Assembly: GCF_900099995.1 (NCBI RefSeq)
Contig: NZ_FNCZ01000001.1
Span: 1-64,000, forward strand
Direction of reading: 5' to 3'
Length of the DNA: 64,000 nt
Source: Winogradskyella thalassocola
GTDB taxonomy: Bacteria; Bacteroidota; Bacteroidia; Flavobacteriales; Flavobacteriaceae
Within the stretch, counting starts at the first letter, position 1; each line of letters opens with the position of its first letter. A model generated the notes under the pieces. The model was not told the origin of the DNA and made no database searches. It was given only the letters and a program-made list of their open reading frames with translations. Below are positions 28,901-37,527 of this stretch, piece by piece. Made by a program: the position numbers and the translations under genes.

Positions 28901-30236
28901 TTTCATTTAAAACATACTCTTGTCCTTCAGTTAACTTTCTTGCAGATTCTAATTTACCGTAATCAAAACCTTCATTAACATTAATATTTACACCTCCCTG
29001 TGTGTTAGTTATATTACGAACTGCTTCGGTCAATAATGATCCTGGACCTCCAATATTCGTTGGATCAAAATCATTATTTTTATTATTAGGTTTAGCCCCT
29101 GGGTTATTCACAAAACCTGCTGGTATAGGGTTAAGTCCAATGTTTTCTGCAGTAGATTCCCCTAAATCTTGAAAGGCTACAATATTCCTAACATTCTCAG
29201 TTTGATTATTTCTGTTTGTAACCCAAACTTCAACTCTTGTAATTTGAAGTCCTTGGTTATCTATAAAAGGATACTGTAATAACGATTTATCATACGTTTC
29301 GCTAAAATGCTGCGCTAAAAAGAAGTGTCTATTTTCATCGTAATCTCTCGCAAAAAACTCGAACTCCTCAACTGTTCCGCCTCCTTCTGCTACAACTGAC
29401 TTAGACTGCGACTGCTGTTCTGAAAACACAGCTGTAACTCTAGTTTTACCAAATTGTAATTCTGTTTTTACACCAAAAAGACTTTGTGCACCTGTAATCA
29501 ATGAGCTATTAAGTGGCATACTTACATTACCAACTTCGATCTTACGGATAATATCATCTTCGGTTGGAGTGTATTCTAATTTTACAATCTGTTGAAAATC
29601 AAATGTAGCTTCAGTATCATAATTTGCCGTTACTTGAAGTCGCGTTCCAACTTTACCTAATAAGCTTAAACTAATTCTCTGATCAAAATCAAAGGTGAAA
29701 TTTGTTCTATTTCTTGGAGAAAAAGAAGGATTATCTTGTTTTGAGAATAACACACCCAAATCGACTTCCACAGACCCCTGTGGTATAACATTTATAGTGT
29801 TACCCCCGAATATGGTTTCAAACAAACCTGAATTCACATAAAATTCTGGCAATAAATTTTTCTGATCTTCTTCTGAACCCTCTTTTTGTCCAGCTTTAGC
29901 ATCAGCCATTTTTTTATAATAGGCTTTTAATTTTTCTTGCAGTACCAGTTCTTGGAATTCCTCTGAAGTTAAAATTAAAGGATAGTTAATATTGAAATTT
30001 CCGATTTTTTGAGAATAGACATAACGGTCTAAAACAGGATCATAAGTATATTTTGAAATAATACTATTTGGATTTGGCATGTTTAATTTTCCAAATGCAA
30101 ACGTGGTCTTAGTAGAATCTTGTTCTGTTTCTGTTTCTTGAGCAACAACTAAATTACCAATTAGCATTGTAAAAGCTAATATGCATAAATATCTATAGGA
30201 GAAGCGTTGCTTATGTAGAGTTATATTCAATTGCAT
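22908..30236 (-). CDS. sprA: SprA/Sov, type IX secretion outer-membrane translocon
   Basis: A 2442-residue protein, close to the length of F. johnsoniae SprA, which forms the very large beta-barrel through which T9SS cargo crosses the outer membrane. A signal peptide spans about 1-32 (IGNLVVAQ). The body is a succession of amphipathic strands with WY/NF-rich turns, as in SprA. Recognisable segments include DYTVNYQLGRVEILDEAL, AYIDDFEGTQGAINL and the CGEFWFNELRMSD strand. The C-terminus ends in an aromatic strand (SGITLRYNFGN). The ATG shares one base with the ruvA stop (TAATG), so translation is coupled to ruvA. Gliding motility and cargo secretion should depend on it. Confidence 0.96.
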   Translation of the reverse strand: MQLNITLHKQRFSYRYLCILAFTMLIGNLVVAQETETEQDSTKTTFAFGKLNMPNPNSIISKYTYDPVLDRYVYSQKIGNFNINYPLILTSEEFQELVLQEKLKAYYKKMADAKAGQKEGSEEDQKNLLPEFYVNSGLFETIFGGNTINVIPQGSVEVDLGVLFSKQDNPSFSPRNRTNFTFDFDQRISLSLLGKVGTRLQVTANYDTEATFDFQQIVKLEYTPTEDDIIRKIEVGNVSMPLNSSLITGAQSLFGVKTELQFGKTRVTAVFSEQQSQSKSVVAEGGGTVEEFEFFARDYDENRHFFLAQHFSETYDKSLLQYPFIDNQGLQITRVEVWVTNRNNQTENVRNIVAFQDLGESTAENIGLNPIPAGFVNNPGAKPNNKNNDFDPTNIGGPGSLLTEAVRNITNTQGGVNINVNEGFDYGKLESARKLTEGQEYVLNEKLGYISLNQRLLNDEVLAVAFQYTIGGEVFQVGEFANDGVDATTVDNTSGNEVVNNQSLILKMLKSAVTSVDQPIWDLMMKNIYDTGAFQLSQEDFKLNIFYTESSALNYITPVVVGGVEVPFPTFDNNTVNTSDDTEIRETPLIRLFHLDKLNYNGDPQEQGDGFFDYVEGQTVLSQNGKIIFTKTEPFGRYLFDVLDDDGNANNNASDYEDISDTQSGFNENQKKYVYDILYKSTKTAALDEAEKNKFQIKGRFKSSGGDSGIPIGAFNVPRGSVTVTAGGRTLVEGVDYTVNYQLGRVEILDEALKASNTPINVSVENNAVFGQQTKRFTGINVEHQFNENFVLGATLLNLNERPITQKANFNSEPINNTIFGFNGNYSTEVPFLTRMVNKLPNIDTDVPSDLSVRGEFAYLLPGASSGADFNNEPTAYIDDFEGTQGAINLLSPLSWTLSSRPKDLPTTISGSDANSIESGYGRALLNWYTIDPIFYSNQRPSGITDNDVSDLYTRRIFIEEIFNQDIVQGQSSVINTLDLAYYPSERGPYNFDPAAANGNALDPTKSWAGITRQITSTDFEQANVEYIEFWVQDPFLDNPGNTGGKLFINLGNISEDILKDGKKQFENGLPENGDVSALVRTDFGGVVPQNQSLIYTFGTTGAERTNQDVGFDGFNDAEEIAEFGAEFGEDPSNDNYNYYLNTDGDIFNRYKKYNGTEGNTPETFTDTNRGSTTQPDVEDINRDNTMNTIDSYFQYEVNITPSSLNIDNPYINDVKENVQVVLPNGDVRNDVKWYQFRIPIAESDIREPIGGISDIRSVRFARLYMSNFTQNTVLRFATLDLVRSDWRRYTLDLDNNDANNSPNAEFNVGVVGVQDNAGYERPPGVEQEELNNNNTIVRQNEQSLVLQACDLRPTDSRGVYKNINVDMRQYKKLRMFTHAEAQEGSMLEPGEMIAFIRMGSDFTQNYYQIEVPLLPSSDAEGSSRERVWPEQNEINIPLEFLQKIKALGISAGTLSNEDPTFYNVVDGVLDETALTTLDPPYNDIVGTQKQQRIAIKGNPNFGDIRVLMVGVKNSGSTGMNSCGEFWFNELRMSDMENEGGWAAVLSMDTKIADFASVSATGRRSTIGFGGIEQGPSERSLEDVAQYDVVTNVQLGQLLPKKWGVQLPFNYAQSEEMVTPKFDQYYNDLTLDSRLDAASSNAEQDRIREQSEDYTKRKSINFIGVRKQKTGDSKPRVYDVENLTFNYSYNKVEHRDFEIENALDQTVRAGANYNYAFEPLKFEPFKKNDSLFTGKNWKILKDFNLNLLPSNFSVNTDINRQFNKQKFREVELGAGNIGIEELFRRNYTFDFQYAINYNLTDALSLNFNASNTNIVRNYFVDDRINGLQDPELDVWDGFFDFGDPNYQTQQLQVNYELPLYKIPVLSFLRATYAYNGAFQWQKGSDLNEGLQVEDPDNLGVYNTYNLGNSIQNSNTHNINTTLNMETLYKTLGLVKKGNQNARGRTRTTAVRKRSGTPDAEDNKDAKADDPNKPSTGEKAYNTLIDVATMVKRVQFSYAENNGTYLPGYLPTPGFVGTLKPTLGYTFGSQQDIRSLAANNGWLTTFPDFNQQYTEIENKTLDYSVNVEPMRDLKIDLTGNRTYAENISESFRTIDNDGDGLSDTYEDLITNSFGNFMISTALIKTAFSKSDENESAAFNDFRANRLVIANRLARNFYGATPYGTDAEGYPEGFGKNSQRVLLPAFLSAYQGTDPEKVSTNAFRDIPIPNWTLKYTGLMKLPWFKKTFKRFSVQHGYRSRYTINQFRTNLDYVEYDKDLGFIAPANADALDQAGNFKNETLYSNINLEEQFSPLVRLDFEMKNSVKVLAEVKTDRTLSLSFDNNLMTEIQGKEYTLGLGYRFKDLRIRSQLAGPKQIIVADLNMSLDVTVRDNKTIIRYLDLENNQITAGQTIWGLKYNADYAFSKNLTAIFYFDYTFSEFAISTSFPQTSLRSGITLRYNFGN

Positions 30237-30817
30237 TATAAGTTTTTTAGAGCTTCTTTAATAATTTGCTCCACTTGGGCATCTGGTTGGGCTTGTAAAA
30301 TTTTATCGACAACTTTTTCGGATTGTTTTTTATTAAATCCTAAAACATCTAAAGCAGATAACGCTTCTTCTTTGTGTGTATTGTTTGGTATTGAAGAAAG
30401 TTCGTCTAGTCCATAGACTTTTAACACTTTATCCTTTAAATCAATAATAACACGTTGTGCTGTTTTTAACCCAATACCTTTTACACTCTGAATTAAAGCT
30501 ACATCTCCACCTGCAATACCTTCTTTTACTTGATCTGGAGATAGTGATGACAGCATTGTACGTGCTGTATTTGTACCAATACCACTTACAGAAATTAATA
30601 GTTTGAAAATTTCGCGTTCAACATTAGACGAAAATCCGTATAAACTATGTGAGTCTTCCCGTACTTGAAGATACGTGTAAAGTCTTAAATGCTCTTTGTC
30701 TGGAATTTGAGAATACGTATGTAATGAAATATTAATAAAATAGCCGACACCATTGCAATCTATAACAACGTCTGTTGGATTTTTTTCTACAAGTTTACCC
30801 TCTATGTGTGTAATCAT
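30236..30817 (-). CDS. ruvA: Holliday junction branch migration protein RuvA
   Basis: A 193-residue DNA-binding subunit of the RuvAB motor. The N-terminal OB domain starts MITHIEGKLVEKNPTDVVID. Two helix-hairpin-helix motifs follow (LISVSGIGTNTARTMLSS and LIQSVKGIGLKTAQRVIIDL), and a small C-terminal RuvB-binding domain occupies about 145-193. The gene leads a unit that continues into sprA through a TAATG overlap. Its partner ruvB lies separately at 46108. Confidence 0.96.
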   Translation of the reverse strand: MITHIEGKLVEKNPTDVVIDCNGVGYFINISLHTYSQIPDKEHLRLYTYLQVREDSHSLYGFSSNVEREIFKLLISVSGIGTNTARTMLSSLSPDQVKEGIAGGDVALIQSVKGIGLKTAQRVIIDLKDKVLKVYGLDELSSIPNNTHKEEALSALDVLGFNKKQSEKVVDKILQAQPDAQVEQIIKEALKNL

Positions 30818-30839
30818 TTATAACGAAATGTTGAAAAAC

Positions 30840-30847
30840 CAAATGTA
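30840..30847 (-). promoter_or_regulatory. Promoter -7 box upstream of ruvA-sprA
   Basis: TACATTTG on the minus strand is an exact -7 match 22 bases before the ruvA ATG. The region where the -33 box should lie has TTC rather than TTG at 18-base spacing, so the upstream box is imperfect. Confidence 0.5.
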
Positions 30848-30970
30848 ATAAAATTATTTTCATTAGAACATATAGAGACGTAGTATGAAAGCTATATATA
30901 ATTATAGACTACTTTCAAGAAATAACGCATTCTAAAGTCAATGATATAAACCTAAATTTTAAACGTATGC

Positions 30971-33250
30971 CTAGTGTCTTTTCTCTCGTTCTTGAGCATC
31001 AATAACTGCAATTGCTGTCATATTTACGATTTCGTCTACACTTGCTCCTAATTGTAAAATATGAACTGGCTTGCGCATTCCCATCATAATTGGCCCAATT
31101 GACTCACTGTTATTGAGTTCCTTCAATAATTTGTAGGTAATATTTGCTGCATCTAAATTCGGAAAAATAAGGGTATTTACTTTTCGACCTGCTAATTTTG
31201 AAAATGGAAAAATATCTTGTAGCATTTTTGCATTAAGTGCAAAATCAGTTTGCAATTCACCATCAACCACCATTTCTGGATAAGCTTTATGCAAATAAGC
31301 TACGGCTTCTCTCACTTTTTCTGCTCTTGGATTCTCTGAAGACCCAAAGTTAGAATACGAAATCATTGCGGTTACGGACTCTATTCCAAACATTTTTGAT
31401 ACTCGTGATGTCATACGAGCAATTTTAGCCAAATCTTTAGCCGTAGGATCAATATTTATAGAGGTATCGCTTAAAAACATTGGACCGCGTTGGGTCATCA
31501 TTACATTAGTCGTTGCAACTCTTGTAACTCCGTCCGCCATACCAATTAACTCTAACATTGGTCTAACCACAGAAGGATAATTACGAGAATACCCCGTAAC
31601 AAGTGCATCAGCATCTCCTTCATTCACCATCATTGCCGCAAAGTAATTACGCTCTCGCATTTTCTTTTCGGAAGAATAAATAGTAACTCCCTGACGTTTT
31701 CTTTTTTTCCAATAAGCCTCCGCATATCTATTTTTACGTTCGGTCTCTTTATCTGATTTTGGATCTATAATTGCAACATCATCGGCAATAAATTCAATCT
31801 CCTCCATCAATTCTAAAATGACTTCTTTACGACCTAAAAGGATTGGATGTGCAATGCCTTCTTCGTATGCAATTTGAGCGGCTTTTAAAACATCTAATTG
31901 ATCTGCTTCTGCAAAAACCACACGTTTTGGATTTGTTTTTGCTCTACCAATCAACATACGAACTAACTTATTATCTGAACCTAAACGTTCTAATAATGAG
32001 TTTCTATAACGATCCCAATCTTCTATAGGCTCTTTAGCAACTCCACTCTCCATGGCTGCTTTTGCAACCGCTGGTGGCACTACTGCGATTAATCTTGGAT
32101 CAAATGGTTTTGGAATGATATACTCTTTACCAAACGTTAGTTTTGTTTCCGCATAAGCGATATTCACTTGTTCAGGAACAGATTCTTTAGCTAAATCAGA
32201 CAACGCTTTAACAGCCGCCATTTTCATAGCTTCGTTAATTTTTGTTGCTCTAACATCTAAAGCCCCTCTAAAAATAAAAGGAAATCCTAAAACATTATTA
32301 ACTTGGTTAGGATGGTCACTACGACCAGTTGCCATAATAATATCATCTCTAGTATCTATAGCTAATTGGTATTGAATTTCTGGATTTGGATTTGCCATGG
32401 CAAACACAATTGGATTTGCCGCCATAGTTAACAACATCGCTGGTGTTACGATATCAGGTTGTGACAAGCCTACAAACACATCCGCATTTTGCATGGCCTC
32501 TTCTAGAGTATCGATTCTACGATGCGTTGCAAATTCCGCTTTTTCAGAAGTTAAATTAGTTCTATCATCCCTAATAACACCTTTACTATCTAACATTACT
32601 ATGTTTTCACGCTTAGCTCCAAAAGCCTGATATAAACGTGTACACGAAATTGCAGCTGCGCCAGCTCCACTAACAACTATGTTAACTTCATCTATTTTCT
32701 TTTTAGAAATTTCTAATGCATTTAATAATGCGGCTGCCGAAATAATAGCCGTACCATGCTGATCATCGTGCATGACAGGAATATCTAATTCTTCCTTTAA
32801 ACGACGTTCTATTTCAAAGGCTTCAGGTGCTTTTATATCTTCTAAATTAATACCTCCAAAAGTTGGTGCAATATTTTTTACCGTTGCAATAAAAGCTTCT
32901 ACATCTTCCGTATCAACTTCGATATCAAACACATCAATATCTGCAAATATCTTAAAGAGCAAACCTTTACCTTCCATAACTGGTTTAGAGGCTTCTGGTC
33001 CAATATTTCCTAAACCTAAAACGGCGGTTCCGTTAGAAATAACGGCAACAAGATTTCCTTTGGCCGTATATTTATAAACATTTTCTACATCTTTAGCTAT
33101 CTCTAAACAGGGCTCTGCCACACCTGGAGAATACGCTAAAGATAAATCGCGTTGTGACGCGTATTTTTTAGTAGGTACAACTTTAATTTTACCAGGAGTA
33201 GGTTTGGCGTGATATACTAAGGCTTCTAAACGTCTGCTTTGTTTGCTCAT
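30971..33250 (-). CDS. maeB: NADP-dependent malic enzyme with phosphotransacetylase-like domain
   Basis: A 759-residue enzyme converting malate to pyruvate, CO2 and NADPH. The N-terminal half (about 1-420) is malic enzyme, with YSPGVAEPC, the metal-site DDQHGTA and the nucleotide fold VVSGAGAAAISC. The C-terminal half (about 430-759) resembles phosphate acetyltransferase (VTGYSRNYPSVVRPMLELIG, FLSDTSIN, MMGMRKPVHI) and in MaeB-type enzymes serves regulation by acetyl-CoA rather than catalysis. Length and order match MaeB. It is transcribed alone from a TATATTTG promoter, divergent from the DUF5686 gene. Confidence 0.95.
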   Translation of the reverse strand: MSKQSRRLEALVYHAKPTPGKIKVVPTKKYASQRDLSLAYSPGVAEPCLEIAKDVENVYKYTAKGNLVAVISNGTAVLGLGNIGPEASKPVMEGKGLLFKIFADIDVFDIEVDTEDVEAFIATVKNIAPTFGGINLEDIKAPEAFEIERRLKEELDIPVMHDDQHGTAIISAAALLNALEISKKKIDEVNIVVSGAGAAAISCTRLYQAFGAKRENIVMLDSKGVIRDDRTNLTSEKAEFATHRRIDTLEEAMQNADVFVGLSQPDIVTPAMLLTMAANPIVFAMANPNPEIQYQLAIDTRDDIIMATGRSDHPNQVNNVLGFPFIFRGALDVRATKINEAMKMAAVKALSDLAKESVPEQVNIAYAETKLTFGKEYIIPKPFDPRLIAVVPPAVAKAAMESGVAKEPIEDWDRYRNSLLERLGSDNKLVRMLIGRAKTNPKRVVFAEADQLDVLKAAQIAYEEGIAHPILLGRKEVILELMEEIEFIADDVAIIDPKSDKETERKNRYAEAYWKKRKRQGVTIYSSEKKMRERNYFAAMMVNEGDADALVTGYSRNYPSVVRPMLELIGMADGVTRVATTNVMMTQRGPMFLSDTSINIDPTAKDLAKIARMTSRVSKMFGIESVTAMISYSNFGSSENPRAEKVREAVAYLHKAYPEMVVDGELQTDFALNAKMLQDIFPFSKLAGRKVNTLIFPNLDAANITYKLLKELNNSESIGPIMMGMRKPVHILQLGASVDEIVNMTAIAVIDAQEREKRH

Positions 33251-33297
33251 AATTTGAATCTGTTGGCTATTAAATAAAGTTCATTTAATATAAGCTG

Positions 33298-33305
33298 CAA
33301 ATATA
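33298..33305 (-). promoter_or_regulatory. maeB promoter -7 box
   Basis: Minus-strand TATATTTG is an exact -7 consensus 47 bases upstream of the ATG. The nearest upstream TTG gives a 26-base spacer, slightly longer than usual. The leader between box and start holds ATTAAAT/ATTTAAT, a perfect 7-bp hairpin. Confidence 0.5.
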
Positions 33306-33409
33306 AGAAAATGAAAGCTTGTCACAGATATCAAGATTTTTATAAATTAGTGTTCCCTTTTAATAATTTCTTTATTTTTTCACTAAATTATTAATCTAAC
33401 CTTTACTAA

Positions 33410-35773
33410 ATGAAAAAAGCACTAGCATTATTAATCGTTATTTTAACCTTTAACACCTATGCACAATCCTTAAAAAAGTTCAAACTTATAGATGAAGACA
33501 GTGGTATTGTCATTCCATTTGCAAATATTATTTTTAATGATACGTCTTATAAAGGGACTGCAACGGACATTGATGGTGTCTTTTTTGTCAACGCTGACAT
33601 TAAAAAAATCACCATAAGTTATGTGAGCTATGAAACAAAAATCTTAGAAATCGCCAATATAAAAAGTGAGACCATTACACTTAAGCAAGCCGTTAGTGAA
33701 TTAGATGAAGTGGTTATTGATAGAGAAAATCCTGCGCATCGTATTATTAGATTAGCGGTAGCCAACAAAGACCTTAACAATCCTGAAAATCTAAACTCCT
33801 TCACCTATAAATCTTATGATAAAGTTTATGTAGATATCAATGAAAACCAAGACTTAAATGATTCGCTTTCAGAGGATACTTCTTTTTTTAAAGACTCTTA
33901 TTTTTTTATTACAGAAACCATTGCCAAGCATAAATATCTAAAACCAAGATTTACTGAAGATAGTGTTATTGCGAGAAGAACATCAGGTTTTAAAAATCCT
34001 AATTTTGCTGTTTTAGCCAATAGTTTTCAACCCTTTTCTTTTTACGACGATCATATTTCCCTTTTTGAGACAGACTATCTTAACCCTATTTCGAAAGGCA
34101 GTACGAAAAAATATAAATTCAGATTAAAAGACGAATATGTAAAGGGGCAAGACACCGTATTTGTTATTTCTTTTGAACCTAAAGCGAATCGCAACTTTGA
34201 AGGTTTAGAAGGATTACTTTACATCAATTCTAATCAATATGCAGTAGAAAGCGTTGATGCATCAACTTATAATTCCGGAAAAATTGATTTTACAATTCAA
34301 CAGAAATATAAATTTATAGACAACGATTATTGGTTCCCTGAACAGTTAAATTTCGTGATTATTCTGGGCGAAGGCTTTGGCAGTTTTAAATACGTTGGGA
34401 AGAGTTATCTGTCCGAAATCACCACAAACACACCATTAAAAAAGAAAGATTTTCCATTGGTTTCGCTCACCTTATCTGAAGATGTTGAAGGTAGACATTC
34501 TCAATACTGGGATCAATTTAGAAAGGACACGCTAGATGCAAAAGAACGGCGTACCTATGTGTTAATAGACAGTATTGGAGACAAAATGAAATTAGACAAG
34601 TTTTTAAAATGGGCACCTAGTTTAGTTAAATGGCGCATACCCTTTAAATATGTTGACTTAGATCTTAAAAGCCTCGCTACCTACAATAAGTACGAAGGTG
34701 CAAGATTAGGACTGGGCTTGTATACCAACGACGACATTTTTAAACATTTGTCTATTGGTGGTTATGGTGCTTATGGATTTAAAGACCATACTTGGAAATA
34801 TGGAGGAGAGGTTTCAGTTGATGTGCCTGGAGACAAAGATATTTCTGTAAGCTTGAAATACAAGAATGATTTACGCGAAACAGGAACCTATTCTGGAAAT
34901 ACGATTGATAACCCGTTTGTACAACGCAATTGGATTGCAAGTCAAATGGATGCTATAGAATCCTTTAGTATTCATACAGAGATGAAACTTTTACGAAATA
35001 TGAATTGGGATTTAGGTTTTAATACTGCTGATGTAACACCGCTTTATGATTATCAATTTATGAAAAACGGACTACCAATGACCAAGTATACCAATTCTGA
35101 AATCAATGTTGGTATTGGCTATCATGTTAACGAAGAACTCGTAAGAAACTTTGGTGTTACAACAAGACTACCGAGCGATGCACCGGTTTTTAAGCTTATG
35201 TATTCGAGAGGATTAAAAGGTGCTTTTGATAGTGATTTCAGTTATAATAAATTACGATTTACTTTAGACCATAGCTTTATAACTAAAGGACTTGGAAAAA
35301 CAACATATCGCTTAGACTTGGGTTATATAGATAGTGCGCTTCCTTATGGTCTACTATTTACCGGTGAAGGTACTTTAGATAAAAAAATTCCTTTTGTGGT
35401 GAAGGATTATTTTCAAACTGTAACACCTTATGAGTTTTTATCGGATCGTTATGCAAACGTATTCACAACACATAATTTCGGCAGATTATTTAATAATAAA
35501 GGCTTGTTTCAACCCGATGTTTTACTTTATAATAATCTGGGAATTGGAAGTTTAGACCATACGTCCTACCATCAGAATATTGAATTTAAAACTAAAGATG
35601 AGTTATTTTTAGAAACAGGTTTAGAGCTTCAGAATATTATTAAAATTCCGTATTTAAATATTGGTTACTTAGGAATTGGTGTGGGTGCTTTTTATCGTTA
35701 TGGATATCACAACCTTGATAAATCCAGCGATAATTTTGCTTTTAAATATTCCGTTGGATTTACTTTTAAATAG
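33410..35773 (+). CDS. DUF5686-type outer-membrane protein with carboxypeptidase regulatory-like domain
   Basis: A 787-residue exported protein with a signal peptide (1-18, TFNTYAQ). An N-terminal carboxypeptidase-regulatory-like beta-sandwich at about 20-100 includes PFANIIFNDTSYKGTATDIDG and SYVSYETK. Next comes the linker SELDEVVIDRENPAHRII, which resembles a TonB-box region, then a long strand-rich domain typical of the DUF5686 family. It ends in an aromatic strand (FKYSVGFTFK) as expected of an outer-membrane barrel. No plug domain is evident, so it is not a classical TonB receptor. The function is unknown. It lies between maeB (divergent) and the sucrose locus (convergent, 2 bases apart). 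Confidence 0.85.
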   Translation: MKKALALLIVILTFNTYAQSLKKFKLIDEDSGIVIPFANIIFNDTSYKGTATDIDGVFFVNADIKKITISYVSYETKILEIANIKSETITLKQAVSELDEVVIDRENPAHRIIRLAVANKDLNNPENLNSFTYKSYDKVYVDINENQDLNDSLSEDTSFFKDSYFFITETIAKHKYLKPRFTEDSVIARRTSGFKNPNFAVLANSFQPFSFYDDHISLFETDYLNPISKGSTKKYKFRLKDEYVKGQDTVFVISFEPKANRNFEGLEGLLYINSNQYAVESVDASTYNSGKIDFTIQQKYKFIDNDYWFPEQLNFVIILGEGFGSFKYVGKSYLSEITTNTPLKKKDFPLVSLTLSEDVEGRHSQYWDQFRKDTLDAKERRTYVLIDSIGDKMKLDKFLKWAPSLVKWRIPFKYVDLDLKSLATYNKYEGARLGLGLYTNDDIFKHLSIGGYGAYGFKDHTWKYGGEVSVDVPGDKDISVSLKYKNDLRETGTYSGNTIDNPFVQRNWIASQMDAIESFSIHTEMKLLRNMNWDLGFNTADVTPLYDYQFMKNGLPMTKYTNSEINVGIGYHVNEELVRNFGVTTRLPSDAPVFKLMYSRGLKGAFDSDFSYNKLRFTLDHSFITKGLGKTTYRLDLGYIDSALPYGLLFTGEGTLDKKIPFVVKDYFQTVTPYEFLSDRYANVFTTHNFGRLFNNKGLFQPDVLLYNNLGIGSLDHTSYHQNIEFKTKDELFLETGLELQNIIKIPYLNIGYLGIGVGAFYRYGYHNLDKSSDNFAFKYSVGFTFK

Positions 35774-35775
35774 AA

Positions 35776-37515
35776 TTAAAAACTCATAACTCTATTCTCA
35801 TTTCCTTCATTATATGTTATAATAAACTTATAAGTTTTAAGATTTCCTTGTAATTGAGCAAAATCTCCATTATTAGACCATTTGATATCTATTTCATTAT
35901 CCAATGAATTATTAATTTTTACAATTCCCAAAAATGCTTTTGAAGTATTTCTTAGTCTAATTAATTTAAGTTGATTTATAACAATATCTGTTTTAAGTCC
36001 GTCTTCAATATCTTTTGGTGATAATGTTGTTCTATTTATTTCTTTATGACCACCTGTACCGCCTTCGTCCGCAGCTTTATAATTGTTTTTTCCAGCAAAA
36101 ATATCGAGATACCATATCTGTGGAATACCAGGCATAAATAATTGAATTGCTCTTGCTAACAATAATTTTTGATCATCCTCACCTAAAGCACTAAAAAACG
36201 TTGCATTAACTTGATAATACGAGATTTTATTTCCAGACGGATCGTAAAGGTTTTTTACACGCCCACCTCGCTCTAAAACAATATTCATAACGTCCTCAAT
36301 CTCTTCATCCTCAAGTAATCCTTTATTATATTTACCATTAACTTCTTTTCCTTTTAAATCTAAAACAGGAATGCCGTCATGGCAACCTAACATATTAACG
36401 GTTTTGTATCCTTTATCGATGATTTCGTTAGCCCATTTTAAAATGGCTTTATTTGTACCTTTCTCTAAGGTATGAATTACTAATCCTGGCAAGAAAAAAT
36501 CATAAATTTGATATCCCTTTTTCGCAACCTCATCATGCAAGTTTAATCCGTATTCTGCGTGTATTTCTGGTAAAAGTATAAGATCATTTTTCTGCGCTAT
36601 TTGGTTAATACGTTCTAAATGATTCCATGTTCCTGGTTTATTAAAAAAATTAGATTCCCCAATTTCTTTATGTAAATAAGCAAAAGCATCTAGTCTTAGA
36701 ATTTTACACCCAAAGCTTTTTACTTTAGCCAGGGTTTCTCCATAAAAATCCCAAACCAATTCAGAATTTGCATTAACATCCATCTGCCCTAAATAGGTGC
36801 AATTTCTATCTACAACTTTTGATATTTCGGATTTCAAATGATTGCTTTCTCCAAAGTCAATGGTGTTTATCTTTCGATTTTCATCTATAGCCTTATTGAC
36901 TTTTTCTACTAATACTACTTTGTTGACATTATTAAATTCTTTAATATCCTCTAAATCAGCTACCGATATTTTATTGTAAGTAATTTGCTGATAGAACGTA
37001 TTCCAGTATGGCTGTTTTGAACCATCTGGAAATGGGACTTTTAATATAGGTAAACCCGATTTTCTCATAAATAATTTATCGAGAAATTCTTTATGAGGAA
37101 TTACAATTCCATCCTTATTTTTTACACCATGACCTTCCCAAAAGGTATTCCAGTTAATAAAAAAATCTTTGTATTTAGAATCGTTACCATGCTCTAATAA
37201 ATCCTTAAATTGTGGTGAAGCGACTGATAAGTGGTTTAGAACAATATCAAATTTCAATAAGATATTGAGAGCCTCTAATGCTTCTAAATCTTCTTCTAAA
37301 ACAAGTTCTTTGTTGAGGTTATAATCAATAACAGAAAATCCTCGATCTAAATCACTATTAAAAAATGTAGGTAACACATAGAATAAAGAAAAGGCATCTT
37401 TAAACTCTGGCATTTTAAGCATTTTAATAGTATCGCTTAATTTTTGACCTATACTATCTGGATAAGCATTAAGCATTACACCATTAAAAATCTCACGGTT
37501 ATCTTTTTTATGCAT
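35776..37515 (-). CDS. scrP: Sucrose phosphorylase (GH13 subfamily 18-like)
   Basis: A 579-residue cytoplasmic TIM-barrel enzyme expected to split sucrose with phosphate into glucose-1-phosphate and fructose. By alignment with sucrose phosphorylase the nucleophile is Asp276 (ILRLDAFAY), the acid/base is Glu317 (LLPEIHAEY) and the transition-state stabiliser is Asp380 (CHDGIP). YYQVNATFFSALG and MPGIPQIWYLDIFAGKN also match that family rather than glucosylglycerate phosphorylases. It is about 75 residues longer than the Bifidobacterium enzyme, the extra length lying before the nucleophile at about 130-250. An internal ATG (Met14) is an alternative start. It lies 12 bases after the fructokinase gene. 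Confidence 0.85.
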   Translation of the reverse strand: MHKKDNREIFNGVMLNAYPDSIGQKLSDTIKMLKMPEFKDAFSLFYVLPTFFNSDLDRGFSVIDYNLNKELVLEEDLEALEALNILLKFDIVLNHLSVASPQFKDLLEHGNDSKYKDFFINWNTFWEGHGVKNKDGIVIPHKEFLDKLFMRKSGLPILKVPFPDGSKQPYWNTFYQQITYNKISVADLEDIKEFNNVNKVVLVEKVNKAIDENRKINTIDFGESNHLKSEISKVVDRNCTYLGQMDVNANSELVWDFYGETLAKVKSFGCKILRLDAFAYLHKEIGESNFFNKPGTWNHLERINQIAQKNDLILLPEIHAEYGLNLHDEVAKKGYQIYDFFLPGLVIHTLEKGTNKAILKWANEIIDKGYKTVNMLGCHDGIPVLDLKGKEVNGKYNKGLLEDEEIEDVMNIVLERGGRVKNLYDPSGNKISYYQVNATFFSALGEDDQKLLLARAIQLFMPGIPQIWYLDIFAGKNNYKAADEGGTGGHKEINRTTLSPKDIEDGLKTDIVINQLKLIRLRNTSKAFLGIVKINNSLDNEIDIKWSNNGDFAQLQGNLKTYKFIITYNEGNENRVMSF

Positions 37516-37527
37516 GGCAGTCTCTTA

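Noticed and set aside
30878..30914. Hairpin-like sequence downstream of maeB
   Set aside because: The pairing (GTAGT/ACTAC with an AT inner stem) is interrupted and no T-run follows.
33259..33296. Possible fourth copy of the intercistronic hairpin element upstream of maeB
   Set aside because: CTGTTGGCTATTAA matches the left block at 13 of 14 and a perfect ATTAAAT/ATTTAAT hairpin follows, but the right block is absent. One block plus an AT-rich hairpin is too weak to count.
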